From Oribacterium sp. P6A1 (GTDB lineage: Bacteria > Bacillota > Clostridia > Lachnospirales > Lachnospiraceae): a DNA stretch of 64,000 nucleotides. Under the pieces are notes generated by a model that was given only the letters and a program-made list of their open reading frames with translations, made no database searches and was not told the origin of the DNA. A program made the position numbers and the translations under genes. Numbering within the stretch: the first letter of the stretch is position 1; each line of letters opens with the position of its first letter. Shown here piece after piece: positions 48,201 to 56,000 of the stretch. The stretch is from the NCBI RefSeq assembly GCF_000702885.1, contig NZ_JNKO01000015.1, forward strand, positions 1 through 64,000. The letters are read 5' to 3'.

Positions 48201-49904
48201 ACCGAGATATACAGTTGTATCCGTAACCACCTTCTCGCGAAGAGAGTCGATAGGCGGATTTGTAACCTGGGCAAACAGCTGCTTGAAGTAACAGAACAGG
48301 GGCTTATGTCTCTTGTCAAAAACCGCAAGAGGCGTATCGTGTCCCATGGAATTTGTGTCCTCAACACCGTTCTGAGCCATAGGAAGAATGATGGACTTCA
48401 CATCCTCATAGGTATAGCCGAAGGCCTTGTAAAGCTTGCCACGGAGCTCCTTACTGTGAGTCTCAACCTTGTGGTTCGGAATCTTGATATCCTCAAGATG
48501 GAGAAGATTTCTGTCAAGCCACTCTCCGAAAGGATGGGCCTCGGCGAAATGCCTCTTTACTTCATCATCAGAAATGATTCTCTTCTCCTTTGTATCCACA
48601 AGAAGCATTCTGCCCGGCTGAAGTCTTGACTTTTCAACTATATGCTTAGGGTCAATGTCAAGAACTCCCACTTCTGAAGCAAGTATCAGTCTGTTGTCAT
48701 CGGTAATGTAATATCTCGATGGTCTCAGACCGTTTCTGTCAAGAGTTGCTCCCACCACGTCTCCGTCTGAGAAAATGATGGCTGCCGGTCCGTCCCAGGG
48801 TTCCATCATGGTTGCGTAATAATGATAGAAATCCTTCTTCTTGTCATCCATGAAGCGGTTGTGCTTCCATGGCTCGGGAATGGTGACTGTCATGGCAAGG
48901 GGCAGTTCCATTCCGTTCATGTAAAGGAACTCAAGGGAATTATCCAGCATTGCGGAATCGGAACCGTTTCTGTCAACCACCGGGAATATCTTCTCAACTT
49001 CCTTCTCAAGGAAAGGTCCTGACATGGTCTCCTCACGGGCAAGCATTCTGTCAATGTTTCCCCGGATGGTATTGATCTCACCGTTATGGGCAAGCATACG
49101 ATAAGGATGTGCGCGGTCCCAGCTTGGAGTGGTATTTGTTGAAAATCTGGAGTGAACTATGGCGATGGCTGTCTTATAGTCCGGGTCCCTCAGGTCATCG
49201 TAGAAGGCACGAAGCTGTCCCACCAGAAACATTCCCTTGTAAACGATGGAACGGGAACTTAATGAACAGATATACGTGTCCTCCGATGACTGTTCAAACT
49301 CTCGTCTCTGTACATATAAACGTCTGTCAAAATCTATTCCTGCTTCCACACCGGAAGGTCTTGCGATAAAACACTGTTCGATGCAGGGCATACAATCAAG
49401 GGCCACCTTGCCGAGAATCTCAGGATGTGTGGGAACAGCTCTCCAGCCAAGCACGGTAAGTCCGTTCTTCTTTGCGATAACCTCGAACATGCGCTTTGCA
49501 AATGCTCTCTTCTTTTCATCCTCCGGAAAGAAGAACATGCCCACGCCGTAATCTCTTTCTTCCTTGAGCTCTATACCTGCATTCTTTGCAGCCTTTTTAA
49601 AGAACTCGTGACTTATCTGAAGAAGGATTCCGACACCGTCACCAACCTTTCCGCTGGCATCTTTTCCGGCTCTGTGCTCAAGCTTCTCGACGATATGCAG
49701 GGCATCGTCAAGGACCTTTGTGTCCTTTGTGCCGTCGATATTAACCACTGTTCCGATACCGCAGGCATCGCTGCCAAGTTCCTCCGGATGTCCCCCGGAA
49801 ACCGGCCTCCATAAGGTATTGTGGCCCCGAAGCTCCTCCGGTACTGTGTAGCAGTTACCGTTTGCTGCATTGGACTCCTGGTTTAAATTTTGATAATTCT
49901 CCAT
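45261..49904 (-). CDS. gltB: Glutamate synthase, large subunit
   Basis: A 1547-residue glutamine:2-oxoglutarate amidotransferase. The N-terminal glutaminase nucleophile is Cys48 in SDACGIGTV, so a 47-residue propeptide is probably removed. The central domain, FMN/2-oxoglutarate domain (TGAAPMTSIHHAG, with the cluster cysteines in SLGCMMMRVCHKDTCPFG) and C-terminal GXGXG beta-helix domain follow in the usual order. It starts 25 bases after glnN, so the GS-GOGAT pair is likely co-transcribed. No small NADPH subunit (gltD) lies here; the electron donor is open. The leader GGGGAGTAT before the start matches those of dapL and asnB. Confidence 0.95.
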   Translation of the reverse strand: MENYQNLNQESNAANGNCYTVPEELRGHNTLWRPVSGGHPEELGSDACGIGTVVNIDGTKDTKVLDDALHIVEKLEHRAGKDASGKVGDGVGILLQISHEFFKKAAKNAGIELKEERDYGVGMFFFPEDEKKRAFAKRMFEVIAKKNGLTVLGWRAVPTHPEILGKVALDCMPCIEQCFIARPSGVEAGIDFDRRLYVQRREFEQSSEDTYICSLSSRSIVYKGMFLVGQLRAFYDDLRDPDYKTAIAIVHSRFSTNTTPSWDRAHPYRMLAHNGEINTIRGNIDRMLAREETMSGPFLEKEVEKIFPVVDRNGSDSAMLDNSLEFLYMNGMELPLAMTVTIPEPWKHNRFMDDKKKDFYHYYATMMEPWDGPAAIIFSDGDVVGATLDRNGLRPSRYYITDDNRLILASEVGVLDIDPKHIVEKSRLQPGRMLLVDTKEKRIISDDEVKRHFAEAHPFGEWLDRNLLHLEDIKIPNHKVETHSKELRGKLYKAFGYTYEDVKSIILPMAQNGVEDTNSMGHDTPLAVFDKRHKPLFCYFKQLFAQVTNPPIDSLREKVVTDTTVYLGSDGNLLQDKAENCRVLEISNPILTGVELLKIKELNAPGFKTAVVSLLYYQNTSLERAIQQLEIAVDRAYQRGANIIILSDRGVDENHVAIPSLLAVSAVEQHLVLTKKRTAVSLILESAEPRDVHQFAAILGFGARAINPYLAHECIAEIIDEGLLDKDTHTAIEDYNKAVMGGIVKIAAKMGISTLQSYQSAKIFEAIGLSRKFTDKYFTGIVSRVGGIGIPEISESVNWRHELAFDPMGVNGNVESEFVNFNGSNFCRGKDFEDHFYNPKTVMALQKAVQKGDYKKFKEYTAMVDDASVPHTLRGIMKFVPKNKPIPLNEVEPVESIVKRFKTGAMSYGSISLEAHEAMAIAMNRLGGKSNSGEGGEDPGRYGTERNSAIKQVASGRFGVTGSYLNSANEIQIKMAQGAKPGEGGHLPGKKVYPWIAKTRFSTPGVSLISPPPHHDIYSIEDLAQLIYDLKNANRRARISVKLASENGVGTIACGVAKAGAQVILIAGYDGGTGAAPMTSIHHAGLPWELGITEAHQTLIRNGLRNRVMLETDGKLMTGRDVAIAALLGAEEYGFATTALVSLGCMMMRVCHKDTCPFGVATQNEKLRAKFKGKPEYVMNFMKFVAAELREIMAELGFRTVQEMVGRTDCLAVSEERTAVSERAKKVDLSAILDPEFASLPENVRHFDPEHVYDFHLEKTLDEDVLLPKFKGALEKGEHHEEKVKVSSTNRTFGTILGSEITDKYWMGAKTQELQDDTFVVEAYGGGGQSFGAFIPKGLTIRLHGDANDGFGKGLSGGKLILTPNRESRFRACENIIVGNVALYGATSGKCYVEGIAGERFCVRNSGATAVAEGCGDHGLEYMTGGRVVILGRTGKNFAAGMSGGIAYVLDEDHSLYLKLNKDMVQLQEVTERYDVKELKSILKDYVLETNSARGIEILENFEEFLPSFKKIVPNDYQKVQNAVNHFEDSGSSPQDAEMEAFRMLFS

Positions 49905-49929
49905 TTATATATACTCCCCGGTTTTTTTC

Positions 49930-52038
49930 TTATCTCAATGAGAAAAGAAGCTTTGAATATGTAGGATATGGCAGGCAGCTCTCAGGAATCATGCTCTCTG
50001 CCTTATCAACATGTACTCTCAGAGCATCCATGTCTGCGAGAACACTGTCATGATATGCAACTGCCTGGGCAAGGCTGTCTGTAAGACCTTCTGTTACGAG
50101 AAGATCTGCTTCAAGCTTGTCTACTCCCTTTCTGATCTCCTCTGCCTCCCTGTCAAGTCTCTCAAGGATTCCTGCTTCAAGTGCGCATGATACGCCTGAA
50201 AGAAGCTGCTTCTTGGAAAGGGCTGTTGCTGTAACCTCTGTCTGATACTTGAGAAGACCTTCTGTGAAGTCCTTCTTTACCATCTCAAGCATGGTAAGTG
50301 CCTCGATGCGGATGGTCTTTGAATAGTTCTCAAGGAAGATCTCATATCTTGAATCGATCTCGGTTTCTGTAAATACGTGATGCTTTACAAAAAGCTCCTT
50401 GTTCTTTGCTGCGATGAGTCTGGGCATAGCTGCAGGAAGGGACTTAAGGTTGTAGAGTCCTCTTCTTTCTGCTTCCTCAACCCACTCGTCTGTGTAGCCG
50501 TTTCCGTTGAATACGATTCTTCTGTGCTTATCAACAAGCTCCTTTATGAGCTTTCCTGCCTCTTCTTCAACCTTCTCTTCCGGAACTCCTGAAAGTCTCT
50601 CAACTATATAGTCGATAGCCTCAGCTACAGCTGTGTTAAGTACGATGTTAGGGTCTGCAACTGAAAGTGATGAACCCGGCATACGGAATTCAAACTTATT
50701 TCCTGTAAATGCAAATGGTGATGTTCTGTTACGGTCGGTGTTGTCCTTTCTGAAATGAGGAAGTACGTGAGCACCTGTCTCCATCTGTGCTGCCGCATCT
50801 GACTTGAAATCAGCTTCATCATTCTCGATGGACTCAAGAACTTTCTCAAGAGCATCTCCGACATAAACAGAAACGATGGCTGGCGGTGCCTCGTTTGCAC
50901 CGAGTCTATGATCATTTCCGGCTGTGGCAACGGATACTCTCATGAGATCTGCATAATCATCGATAGCCTTGATGATGGCACTTAAGAACAGAAGGAACTG
51001 TGTATTCTTCTCAGGTGTCTTGCCGGGATCAAGAAGGTTCTCACCCTCGGATGAAACCATGGACCAGTTGTTGTGCTTACCTGAACCGTTGATTCCCTCA
51101 AATGGCTTCTCATGAAGGAGACATGCGAAATTATGCTTGTCTGCCACCTTCTTCATGATCTCCATGGTGAGCTGGTTATGATCAACTGCTATGTTTGCTG
51201 TTTCGAAAACAGGTGCCAGCTCATGCTGTGAAGGAGCAACCTCATTATGCTTTGTCTTTGCGGGAATTCCCAGCTTCCAGAGCTCTTCATCAAGATCATG
51301 CATGAAAGCGGAAACCTTTGGCTTCAGAACTCCGAAGTAGTGATCCTCCATCTCCTGTCCCTTTGGAGCCGATGCACCGATAAGTGTACGGCCTGTGAGA
51401 AGAAGATCCTCTCTGTCCTTATAGAGATCCTTGTCTATAAGGAAGTACTCCTGCTCTGATCCCACTGTGGTGTCTACTCTTGTGACTGCTGTCTTTCCAA
51501 GGATGTGAAGAAGCTTTGTTGCAGATTCACTTAGAGTCTCCATGGAACGAAGAAGAGGTGTCTTCTTATCAAGAGCTTCTCCTGTGTATGAGCAGAATGC
51601 TGTCGGAATGTAAAGTGTTCCGTCCTTTATAAATGCCGGTGAAGATGGGTCCCAGGCGGTATAGCCTCTTGCTTCAAATGTGGCACGAAGGCCGCCTGAT
51701 GGGAAGGATGAAGCGTCCGGCTCGCCCTTAACGAGTTCTTTTCCGGAGAATTCAAGAAGTACACCGCCATCTGCTGTCGGGGTTATAAAGCTGTCGTGCT
51801 TCTCTGCAGTGAGACCCGTCATCGGCTGGAACCAGTGAGTGTAGTGTGTAGCACCTTTTTCAAGGGCCCACTCCTTCATGGTTGCAGCTACTGTATTAGC
51901 AACATCTATTTCCAGATGTGTACCGTTCTGGATAGTCTTGTGAACGGCCTTATAGATGTCCTTGGGAAGTCTCTCCCTCATGATCTTGTCACTGAAAACA
52001 AGACTTCCGTAAATTTCAGAAATAGTTGATGTACTCAT
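49930..52038 (-). CDS. glnN: Glutamine synthetase type III
   Basis: A 702-residue GSIII, the long form found in Bacteroides and many Clostridia, which makes glutamine from glutamate and ammonium. N-terminus MSTSTISEIYGSLVFSDKIM. The catalytic-domain motifs are TVGSEQEYFLID, KTKHNEVAPSQHELAP, NGSGKHNNWS and GNDHRLGANEAPP. Upstream is a terminator-like leader (52061-52109) with an ANTAR-type hexaloop. Downstream, gltB follows in the same transcript. Confidence 0.95.
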   Translation of the reverse strand: MSTSTISEIYGSLVFSDKIMRERLPKDIYKAVHKTIQNGTHLEIDVANTVAATMKEWALEKGATHYTHWFQPMTGLTAEKHDSFITPTADGGVLLEFSGKELVKGEPDASSFPSGGLRATFEARGYTAWDPSSPAFIKDGTLYIPTAFCSYTGEALDKKTPLLRSMETLSESATKLLHILGKTAVTRVDTTVGSEQEYFLIDKDLYKDREDLLLTGRTLIGASAPKGQEMEDHYFGVLKPKVSAFMHDLDEELWKLGIPAKTKHNEVAPSQHELAPVFETANIAVDHNQLTMEIMKKVADKHNFACLLHEKPFEGINGSGKHNNWSMVSSEGENLLDPGKTPEKNTQFLLFLSAIIKAIDDYADLMRVSVATAGNDHRLGANEAPPAIVSVYVGDALEKVLESIENDEADFKSDAAAQMETGAHVLPHFRKDNTDRNRTSPFAFTGNKFEFRMPGSSLSVADPNIVLNTAVAEAIDYIVERLSGVPEEKVEEEAGKLIKELVDKHRRIVFNGNGYTDEWVEEAERRGLYNLKSLPAAMPRLIAAKNKELFVKHHVFTETEIDSRYEIFLENYSKTIRIEALTMLEMVKKDFTEGLLKYQTEVTATALSKKQLLSGVSCALEAGILERLDREAEEIRKGVDKLEADLLVTEGLTDSLAQAVAYHDSVLADMDALRVHVDKAESMIPESCLPYPTYSKLLFSLR

Positions 52039-52060
52039 AGCTTTCCTCCTTAAAATTCAA

Positions 52061-52109
52061 AAGAGGACAATAGCGCACGAAATATCTCGTGGAACGCCAT
52101 TGTCCTCTT
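52061..52109 (-). promoter_or_regulatory. glnN leader attenuator with an ANTAR-type hexaloop
   Basis: AAGAGGACAAT and ATTGTCCTCTT form an 11-bp terminator stem, followed on the minus strand by TTTTG. In its 5' arm the RNA GGAC-AATGGC-GTTC (52092-52105) can form a competing 4-bp stem with a 6-base loop that has A at position 1 and G at position 4. The transcript probably starts just before the hairpin (a weak TAAACT -10 lies upstream). Confidence 0.6.
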
Positions 52110-52202
52110 AGTTTACATGTTCTGTATTATGTTAATGTCTACCTGCGGCTTAATGAAAACCGCATATATATTTCAAAAGCTCCCATGACAGAAGCCGTGA
52201 AA

Positions 52203-52805
52203 TCACATTTTATTAATGATTATCCTTCCGCTTTCCCGGATGACCTTCATGGCCACTTCACGTTTGGTAACGGAAGTATTCATAGCCTGCTGCTCCAGGA
52301 ATCTGTGGGCCTCCCCTTCGGTCATGCCCTCCTTCTCTATGAGCAGTCCCTTTGCTCTTGAGATATAACGCTCATCCGAAAGCTTCTGCTGAAGCTTCAG
52401 ATTCTCATTATAAAGGCTCTGCATCTTCCGGCTCACAGTACCGAGAAGTCTGACTGTTGCCGTAAAACCTGCGGCACTCAGCGGTCTCGCCAGCATCATG
52501 ATTCCGGAATCTCCGGCACGGTAAACTGCCTGTTGGTAAACGTCTTTGTCCACCAGCATCAGTATGCTCGAAGCCGGATATTTGGCAGCCAGATCTATAA
52601 CAGACTGAAGTCCGTAATCCGGAAGAGGCGTGCAGATAATGATGATGTCGTACCTCTCTTCCGTAAGCTTCTGCTTAAGCTTCGTCATGGATGGCTGAAA
52701 TGAGACTTTTCCAAATCCCGCGGGCAGTATACCCTTGATCTGGACAGCAATCTTTTCAGCAGCCGCCGCGATGAGTACGCTGCTCCCTTGCTCCGCTCTC
52801 TCCAT
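52203..52805 (-). CDS. ANTAR-domain RNA-binding regulator with a degenerate receiver
   Basis: 200 residues. A receiver-like domain (about 1-125) is joined by a helical linker to a C-terminal ANTAR domain (about 140-198) with the core RAKGLLIEKEGMTEGEA. ANTAR proteins bind paired hexaloop hairpins and prevent transcription termination. The phosphoacceptor position reads IIIICTPLP in place of the usual D, and the conserved Lys is Arg (ARPLS), so phosphorylation is unlikely. It lies between glnN and glnA on the same strand. No sensor kinase is adjacent, so the signal may be direct ligand binding or protein interaction. Confidence 0.85.
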   Translation of the reverse strand: MERAEQGSSVLIAAAAEKIAVQIKGILPAGFGKVSFQPSMTKLKQKLTEERYDIIIICTPLPDYGLQSVIDLAAKYPASSILMLVDKDVYQQAVYRAGDSGIMMLARPLSAAGFTATVRLLGTVSRKMQSLYNENLKLQQKLSDERYISRAKGLLIEKEGMTEGEAHRFLEQQAMNTSVTKREVAMKVIRESGRIIINKM

Positions 52806-52937
52806 GTTTATCTCCCTAAAACGGTACTTTTGCAGTACCTGAAATCCTCAAAAAACATGCCCATTTTTCCAAAACACTGTACCGTACAAATCAACACTAC
52901 AGTACTATTGGAAATAAATCTGATTCGATAAAAATCC

Positions 52938-54152
52938 CTACAGCTCTTCCCCGGAATATGCCTGAAGATATCCCTCCGGAAGAAGTGTTCTCACAAAGTC
53001 TGACCCCTTTGCGTAAGCGATAGCTTCATCAAGAGACTGAGGCAGTCTCTTGAGACTGTCGGTTACTGTTGTATCTGCCTTAAAGAGATTCACATCAAGA
53101 GGCTCCATAGGCTGCAGCTTTCTGTCTATACCATCAATTCCCGCATATATAAGAAGCGTAAATGCGAGGTACGGATTAGCCATAGGATCCGGAGAACGAA
53201 GCTCTATCCTCTTAAGCTGTGATCTCGTTGCCGGAATTCTAATAAGCTGTGAACGATTCTGTTCTGACCAGCTTACGAACTTCGGCGCCTTCATATCACC
53301 GAGTCTCTCATAGCTCTCTCTTGTCGGATTAAGGAAAAGCGAGATCTCACGGATGTGCTCCATGATTCCTGCCATGAAATACTTTGTGTAGTCCTGTCCG
53401 TCCCTGGCCTCTACGGAAATATTTATATGCATTCCGTTACCCGGCTTGTTGGGAATAGGTTTCGGGCTGAAATCTGCCCAGACTCCGTCTGAATGAGCAA
53501 CGGATTTTACCACCCACTTAAATGTAGAAGCATTGTCCGCAGCCATCAGCGGATCTGAATATCTGAAATCAACCTCATTCTGTCCCGGTCCCATCTCATG
53601 GTGGCTGGACTCAGGTCTTATACCCATATCCACAAGGGCAAGGCTGATGTCTCTTCTTATATTCTCACCGTGATCTTCAGGTGCTATGTCCATGTAACCG
53701 GCCATATCCTGAGGAATCGTGGTTCTGTTTCCGTTCTCATCCAGCTTAAAGATGTAGAACTCAACCTCTGTTCCGAAGTTAATACGGAATCCCTTTTCCT
53801 CTGCAAATTTCACAGCCTGCTTCAAAAGCCATCGGCTGTCTCTCTGAAAGAGACTTCCGTCCGGATACTCTATATCGCAGAACATCTTGGCAACTCTTCC
53901 GTCTATAGGTCTCCACGGCACTATAGACATGGTAGTGGGATCCGGTCTCAGAAAGAGATCCGAGTGAACCTCTGCACCAAATCCGGCAACTGAACTTGCG
54001 TCAATGCTTACACCTTCCGTAAAAGCTCTTTTCAGCTCATCCGGCATGATTGCAATGTTTTTCTGGACTCCAAATACATCAAAAAATGCGAGTCTTATAA
54101 ATTTGACATTTTCCTCTTCAACAAACTCGAGGACATCTTCGTAGGAATTCAT
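52938..54152 (-). CDS. glnA: Glutamine synthetase, type I family, short C-terminus
   Basis: 404 residues from ATG 54152, which has AGAGGTG six bases upstream. The frame is open to 54293 but that extension has no ribosome-binding site. Catalytic motifs are GTEVEFYIF, HHEMGPGQNEVDF, GNGMHINIS and NRSQLIRIPATR...RIELRSPDPMANPYLAF. It ends TLLPEGYLQAYSGEEL, about 35 residues earlier than typical GSI enzymes, so it lacks the terminal helix that locks the two hexamers. The KPGNGMH form is also unlike typical GlnA. It is probably a divergent GS-like ligase; classical GS activity is not certain. Confidence 0.8.
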   Translation of the reverse strand: MNSYEDVLEFVEEENVKFIRLAFFDVFGVQKNIAIMPDELKRAFTEGVSIDASSVAGFGAEVHSDLFLRPDPTTMSIVPWRPIDGRVAKMFCDIEYPDGSLFQRDSRWLLKQAVKFAEEKGFRINFGTEVEFYIFKLDENGNRTTIPQDMAGYMDIAPEDHGENIRRDISLALVDMGIRPESSHHEMGPGQNEVDFRYSDPLMAADNASTFKWVVKSVAHSDGVWADFSPKPIPNKPGNGMHINISVEARDGQDYTKYFMAGIMEHIREISLFLNPTRESYERLGDMKAPKFVSWSEQNRSQLIRIPATRSQLKRIELRSPDPMANPYLAFTLLIYAGIDGIDRKLQPMEPLDVNLFKADTTVTDSLKRLPQSLDEAIAYAKGSDFVRTLLPEGYLQAYSGEEL

Positions 54153-54347
54153 GTCTTTCACCTCTATATTCGGAAACGTCAGTCCCTCCATGAAATCATT
54201 CGCCTCAAAGGACCGGCGTTGTGTGTCAGACTTACGATCAAAGTCTGACACAATATTATCATAGGAATTAAAAATTGTATTGTCGAAACTCATTTTTATT
54301 TAACTCGCTGTTCTAAAATAGTTATGTTTGTGGATCAATGACTTTTC

Positions 54348-54419
54348 GAGTCAGAGGGAATCCAATTCTGATTTTTCTCGCCTCAGCTTTACGGTCTTAT
54401 ATGGTTCCCCCTCTGACTC
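54348..54419. repeat. Palindromic element upstream of glnA
   Basis: GAGTCAGAGGGAAtCC and GGttCCCCCTCTGACTC flank a copy of the 33-mer that also occurs, in opposite orientation, at 42739-42771. It lies downstream of dapL and may act as its terminator (a T-rich tail follows). The remaining bases of 54153-54465 hold only the open but non-coding extension of the glnA frame. Confidence 0.75.
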
Positions 54420-54465
54420 TTTAAAAAATCCTGTCCCGTCTAAACTATAACTGATACATATCAGT

Positions 54466-55665
54466 TTATCTTGTTTTCATAACGAATTTTTCAAATCGCT
54501 CCATGGCTTCCTTTGTATTCTCATGAGTTGAAAACGCTGTGAGACGGAAGAACTTATCTCCCGATTTTCCGAAACCCGCTCCCGGTGTTCCTACAACATA
54601 GGCCTCCTTCAGAAGCCTGTCGAAGAAGCTCCAGCTGTCCATATCTCCGGGACACTTAAGCCAGATATACGGAGAATTCTTTCCTCCGGTGTAGTAGATA
54701 TGAAGCTTATCCATGGTATCAGTGATGATCTTTGCATTATCACGATAGTACCGGATATTCTCCTCTATCTCCTTTTCACCTTCCTGTGAAAAAATAGCCT
54801 CCGCTCCTCTCTGGGTGATGTAGCTGACTCCGTTGAATTTTGTTGTCTGGCGGCGAAGCCACATCTTATTGAGATTTCCACCTTCACGTTCCAGAGTATC
54901 AGGAACAATGGTATAACCGCATCTTGTGCCGGTGAAGCCTGCCTTCTTTGAAAGACTGCAGAACTCTATGGCAACCTCCCTTGCTCCGGGTATCTCGAAG
55001 ATACTGTGTGGATAATCTCCTGTAACAAAGCATTCATAAGCTGCATCAAAAAGAATGATGGAGCCGTTTTCCTTTGCAAACTCTACCCACTTTGCAAGGG
55101 ATTCTCTGTTGTATACAGCTCCTGTAGGATTGTTTGGACTGCAAAGGTAGATGATGTCAGCCTTATATTCCGGTGCCGGCATGGGCAGGAAATCATTTTC
55201 CTCGGAAGACATGGCGAAGATAACTTTACGGTCATCCATCATATTAGTATCCACATAAACCGGATATACAGGATCCGTAACAAGGACTGTATTGTCTTTA
55301 TCGAAAAGATCAAGGATATTTCCCAGATCAGACTTGGCTCCATCTGAAATGAAGATTTCGTCAGAATCAAGCTCTACACCAAATTTTGTATAGTATTTGC
55401 GGACTGCTTCTTTAAGGAAGTCATAGCCCTGCTCAGGTCCGTATCCCCGGAATGTCTCTGCCTCTCCCATTTCCTTTGCCGCAGTGATCATCGCGTCCAC
55501 CACTGACCTGGGAAGGGGTCTGGTTACATCTCCTATTCCCATACGGATAAGTTTATTTGATACTTCAGGATTTTCAGACTGCCATACACGTATTCGTCTG
55601 GCAATCTCCGAAAAAAGATAGCTTTCATTAAGCTTCAGATAATTTTGATTGATCTTTGTAGACAT
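54466..55665 (-). CDS. dapL: LL-diaminopimelate aminotransferase
   Basis: A 399-residue class I/II PLP aminotransferase of the DapL group, converting tetrahydrodipicolinate plus glutamate directly to LL-diaminopimelate for lysine and cell-wall synthesis. The start motif NQNYLKLNESYLFSEIARRI and GIGDVTRPLP are typical, and the PLP lysine lies in SLSKKAGFTGTR. I start at ATG 55665 with GGGGAG seven bases upstream. The leader contains a strong promoter and attenuator (55745-55825). It is divergent from asnB. Confidence 0.93.
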   Translation of the reverse strand: MSTKINQNYLKLNESYLFSEIARRIRVWQSENPEVSNKLIRMGIGDVTRPLPRSVVDAMITAAKEMGEAETFRGYGPEQGYDFLKEAVRKYYTKFGVELDSDEIFISDGAKSDLGNILDLFDKDNTVLVTDPVYPVYVDTNMMDDRKVIFAMSSEENDFLPMPAPEYKADIIYLCSPNNPTGAVYNRESLAKWVEFAKENGSIILFDAAYECFVTGDYPHSIFEIPGAREVAIEFCSLSKKAGFTGTRCGYTIVPDTLEREGGNLNKMWLRRQTTKFNGVSYITQRGAEAIFSQEGEKEIEENIRYYRDNAKIITDTMDKLHIYYTGGKNSPYIWLKCPGDMDSWSFFDRLLKEAYVVGTPGAGFGKSGDKFFRLTAFSTHENTKEAMERFEKFVMKTR

Positions 55666-55699
55666 TTTTATACTCCCCAGTATTTTCCACATCTATATA

Positions 55700-55735
55700 T
55701 AAGTCCTGCGCATTGCTCCGCTGACACAAGACTTA
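55700..55735. repeat. Short palindromic element in the dapL leader
   Basis: TAAGTC (55700-55705) and GACTTA (55730-55735) enclose GCGCATTGCTCCGCTGAC. It is a short member of the family seen at 5637-5827. It lies in the transcribed dapL leader, between attenuator and start codon. Confidence 0.65.
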
Positions 55736-55744
55736 TACACTAAA

Positions 55745-55825
55745 AAAGGGCAACAAGCATCTGGTACATAACCAGGACGCCGTTGCCCTTTTCGCTAATT
55801 ATACGGTAAGTGCCGGTTATGTCAA
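55745..55825 (-). promoter_or_regulatory. dapL promoter and attenuator with an ANTAR-type hexaloop
   Basis: Minus strand: TTGACA (55820-55825), 16 bases, TATAAT (55798-55803), start near 55791. The RNA then opens at once into AAAGGGCAAC ... GTTGCCCTTT (55745-55791) and a T-run, an intrinsic terminator. In its 5' arm GGGC-AACGGC-GTCC (55775-55788) can form a 4-bp stem with an AxxGxx hexaloop. GCCGGTTAT next to the -35 recurs as GCCGGTAAT beside the asnB promoter. Confidence 0.7.
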
Positions 55826-55877
55826 GGGATTTTCAAATCACTATTTTTCATGGCAGTCATAGCCGGTAATTTTTCTC

Positions 55878-55967
55878 TTGACATTCACTTTCCTCTGCGT
55901 AATAATTTTGAGCCATAAAGACGGCAAAGGAGTCGGTTTAATTCACCGGGCTTCCTTTGCCGTCTTT
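55878..55967 (+). promoter_or_regulatory. asnB promoter and attenuator with an ANTAR-type hexaloop
   Basis: TTGACA (55878-55883), 17 bases, AATAAT (55901-55906), start near 55913. The leader hairpin AAAGACGGCAAAGGA / TCCTTTGCCGTCTTT (55917-55967) is a 15-bp stem. Its 5' arm can refold as CGGC-AAAGGA-GTCG (55922-55935), again with A at loop position 1 and G at 4. A TTTTTTT run lies 14 bases after the stem, so termination strength is uncertain. Confidence 0.65.
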
Positions 55968-56000
55968 GCGTTATATCATTTTTTTCAGGGGAGTATCAAT

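Noticed and set aside
54153-54293. 47-residue extension of glnA
   Set aside because: No ribosome site at 54293 and no match to GS N-termini; AGAGGTG precedes ATG 54152.
55878-56000. Longer asnB frame starting at 55878
   Set aside because: It begins inside the -35 box of the promoter, runs through the leader hairpin, and would bury the catalytic Cys2.
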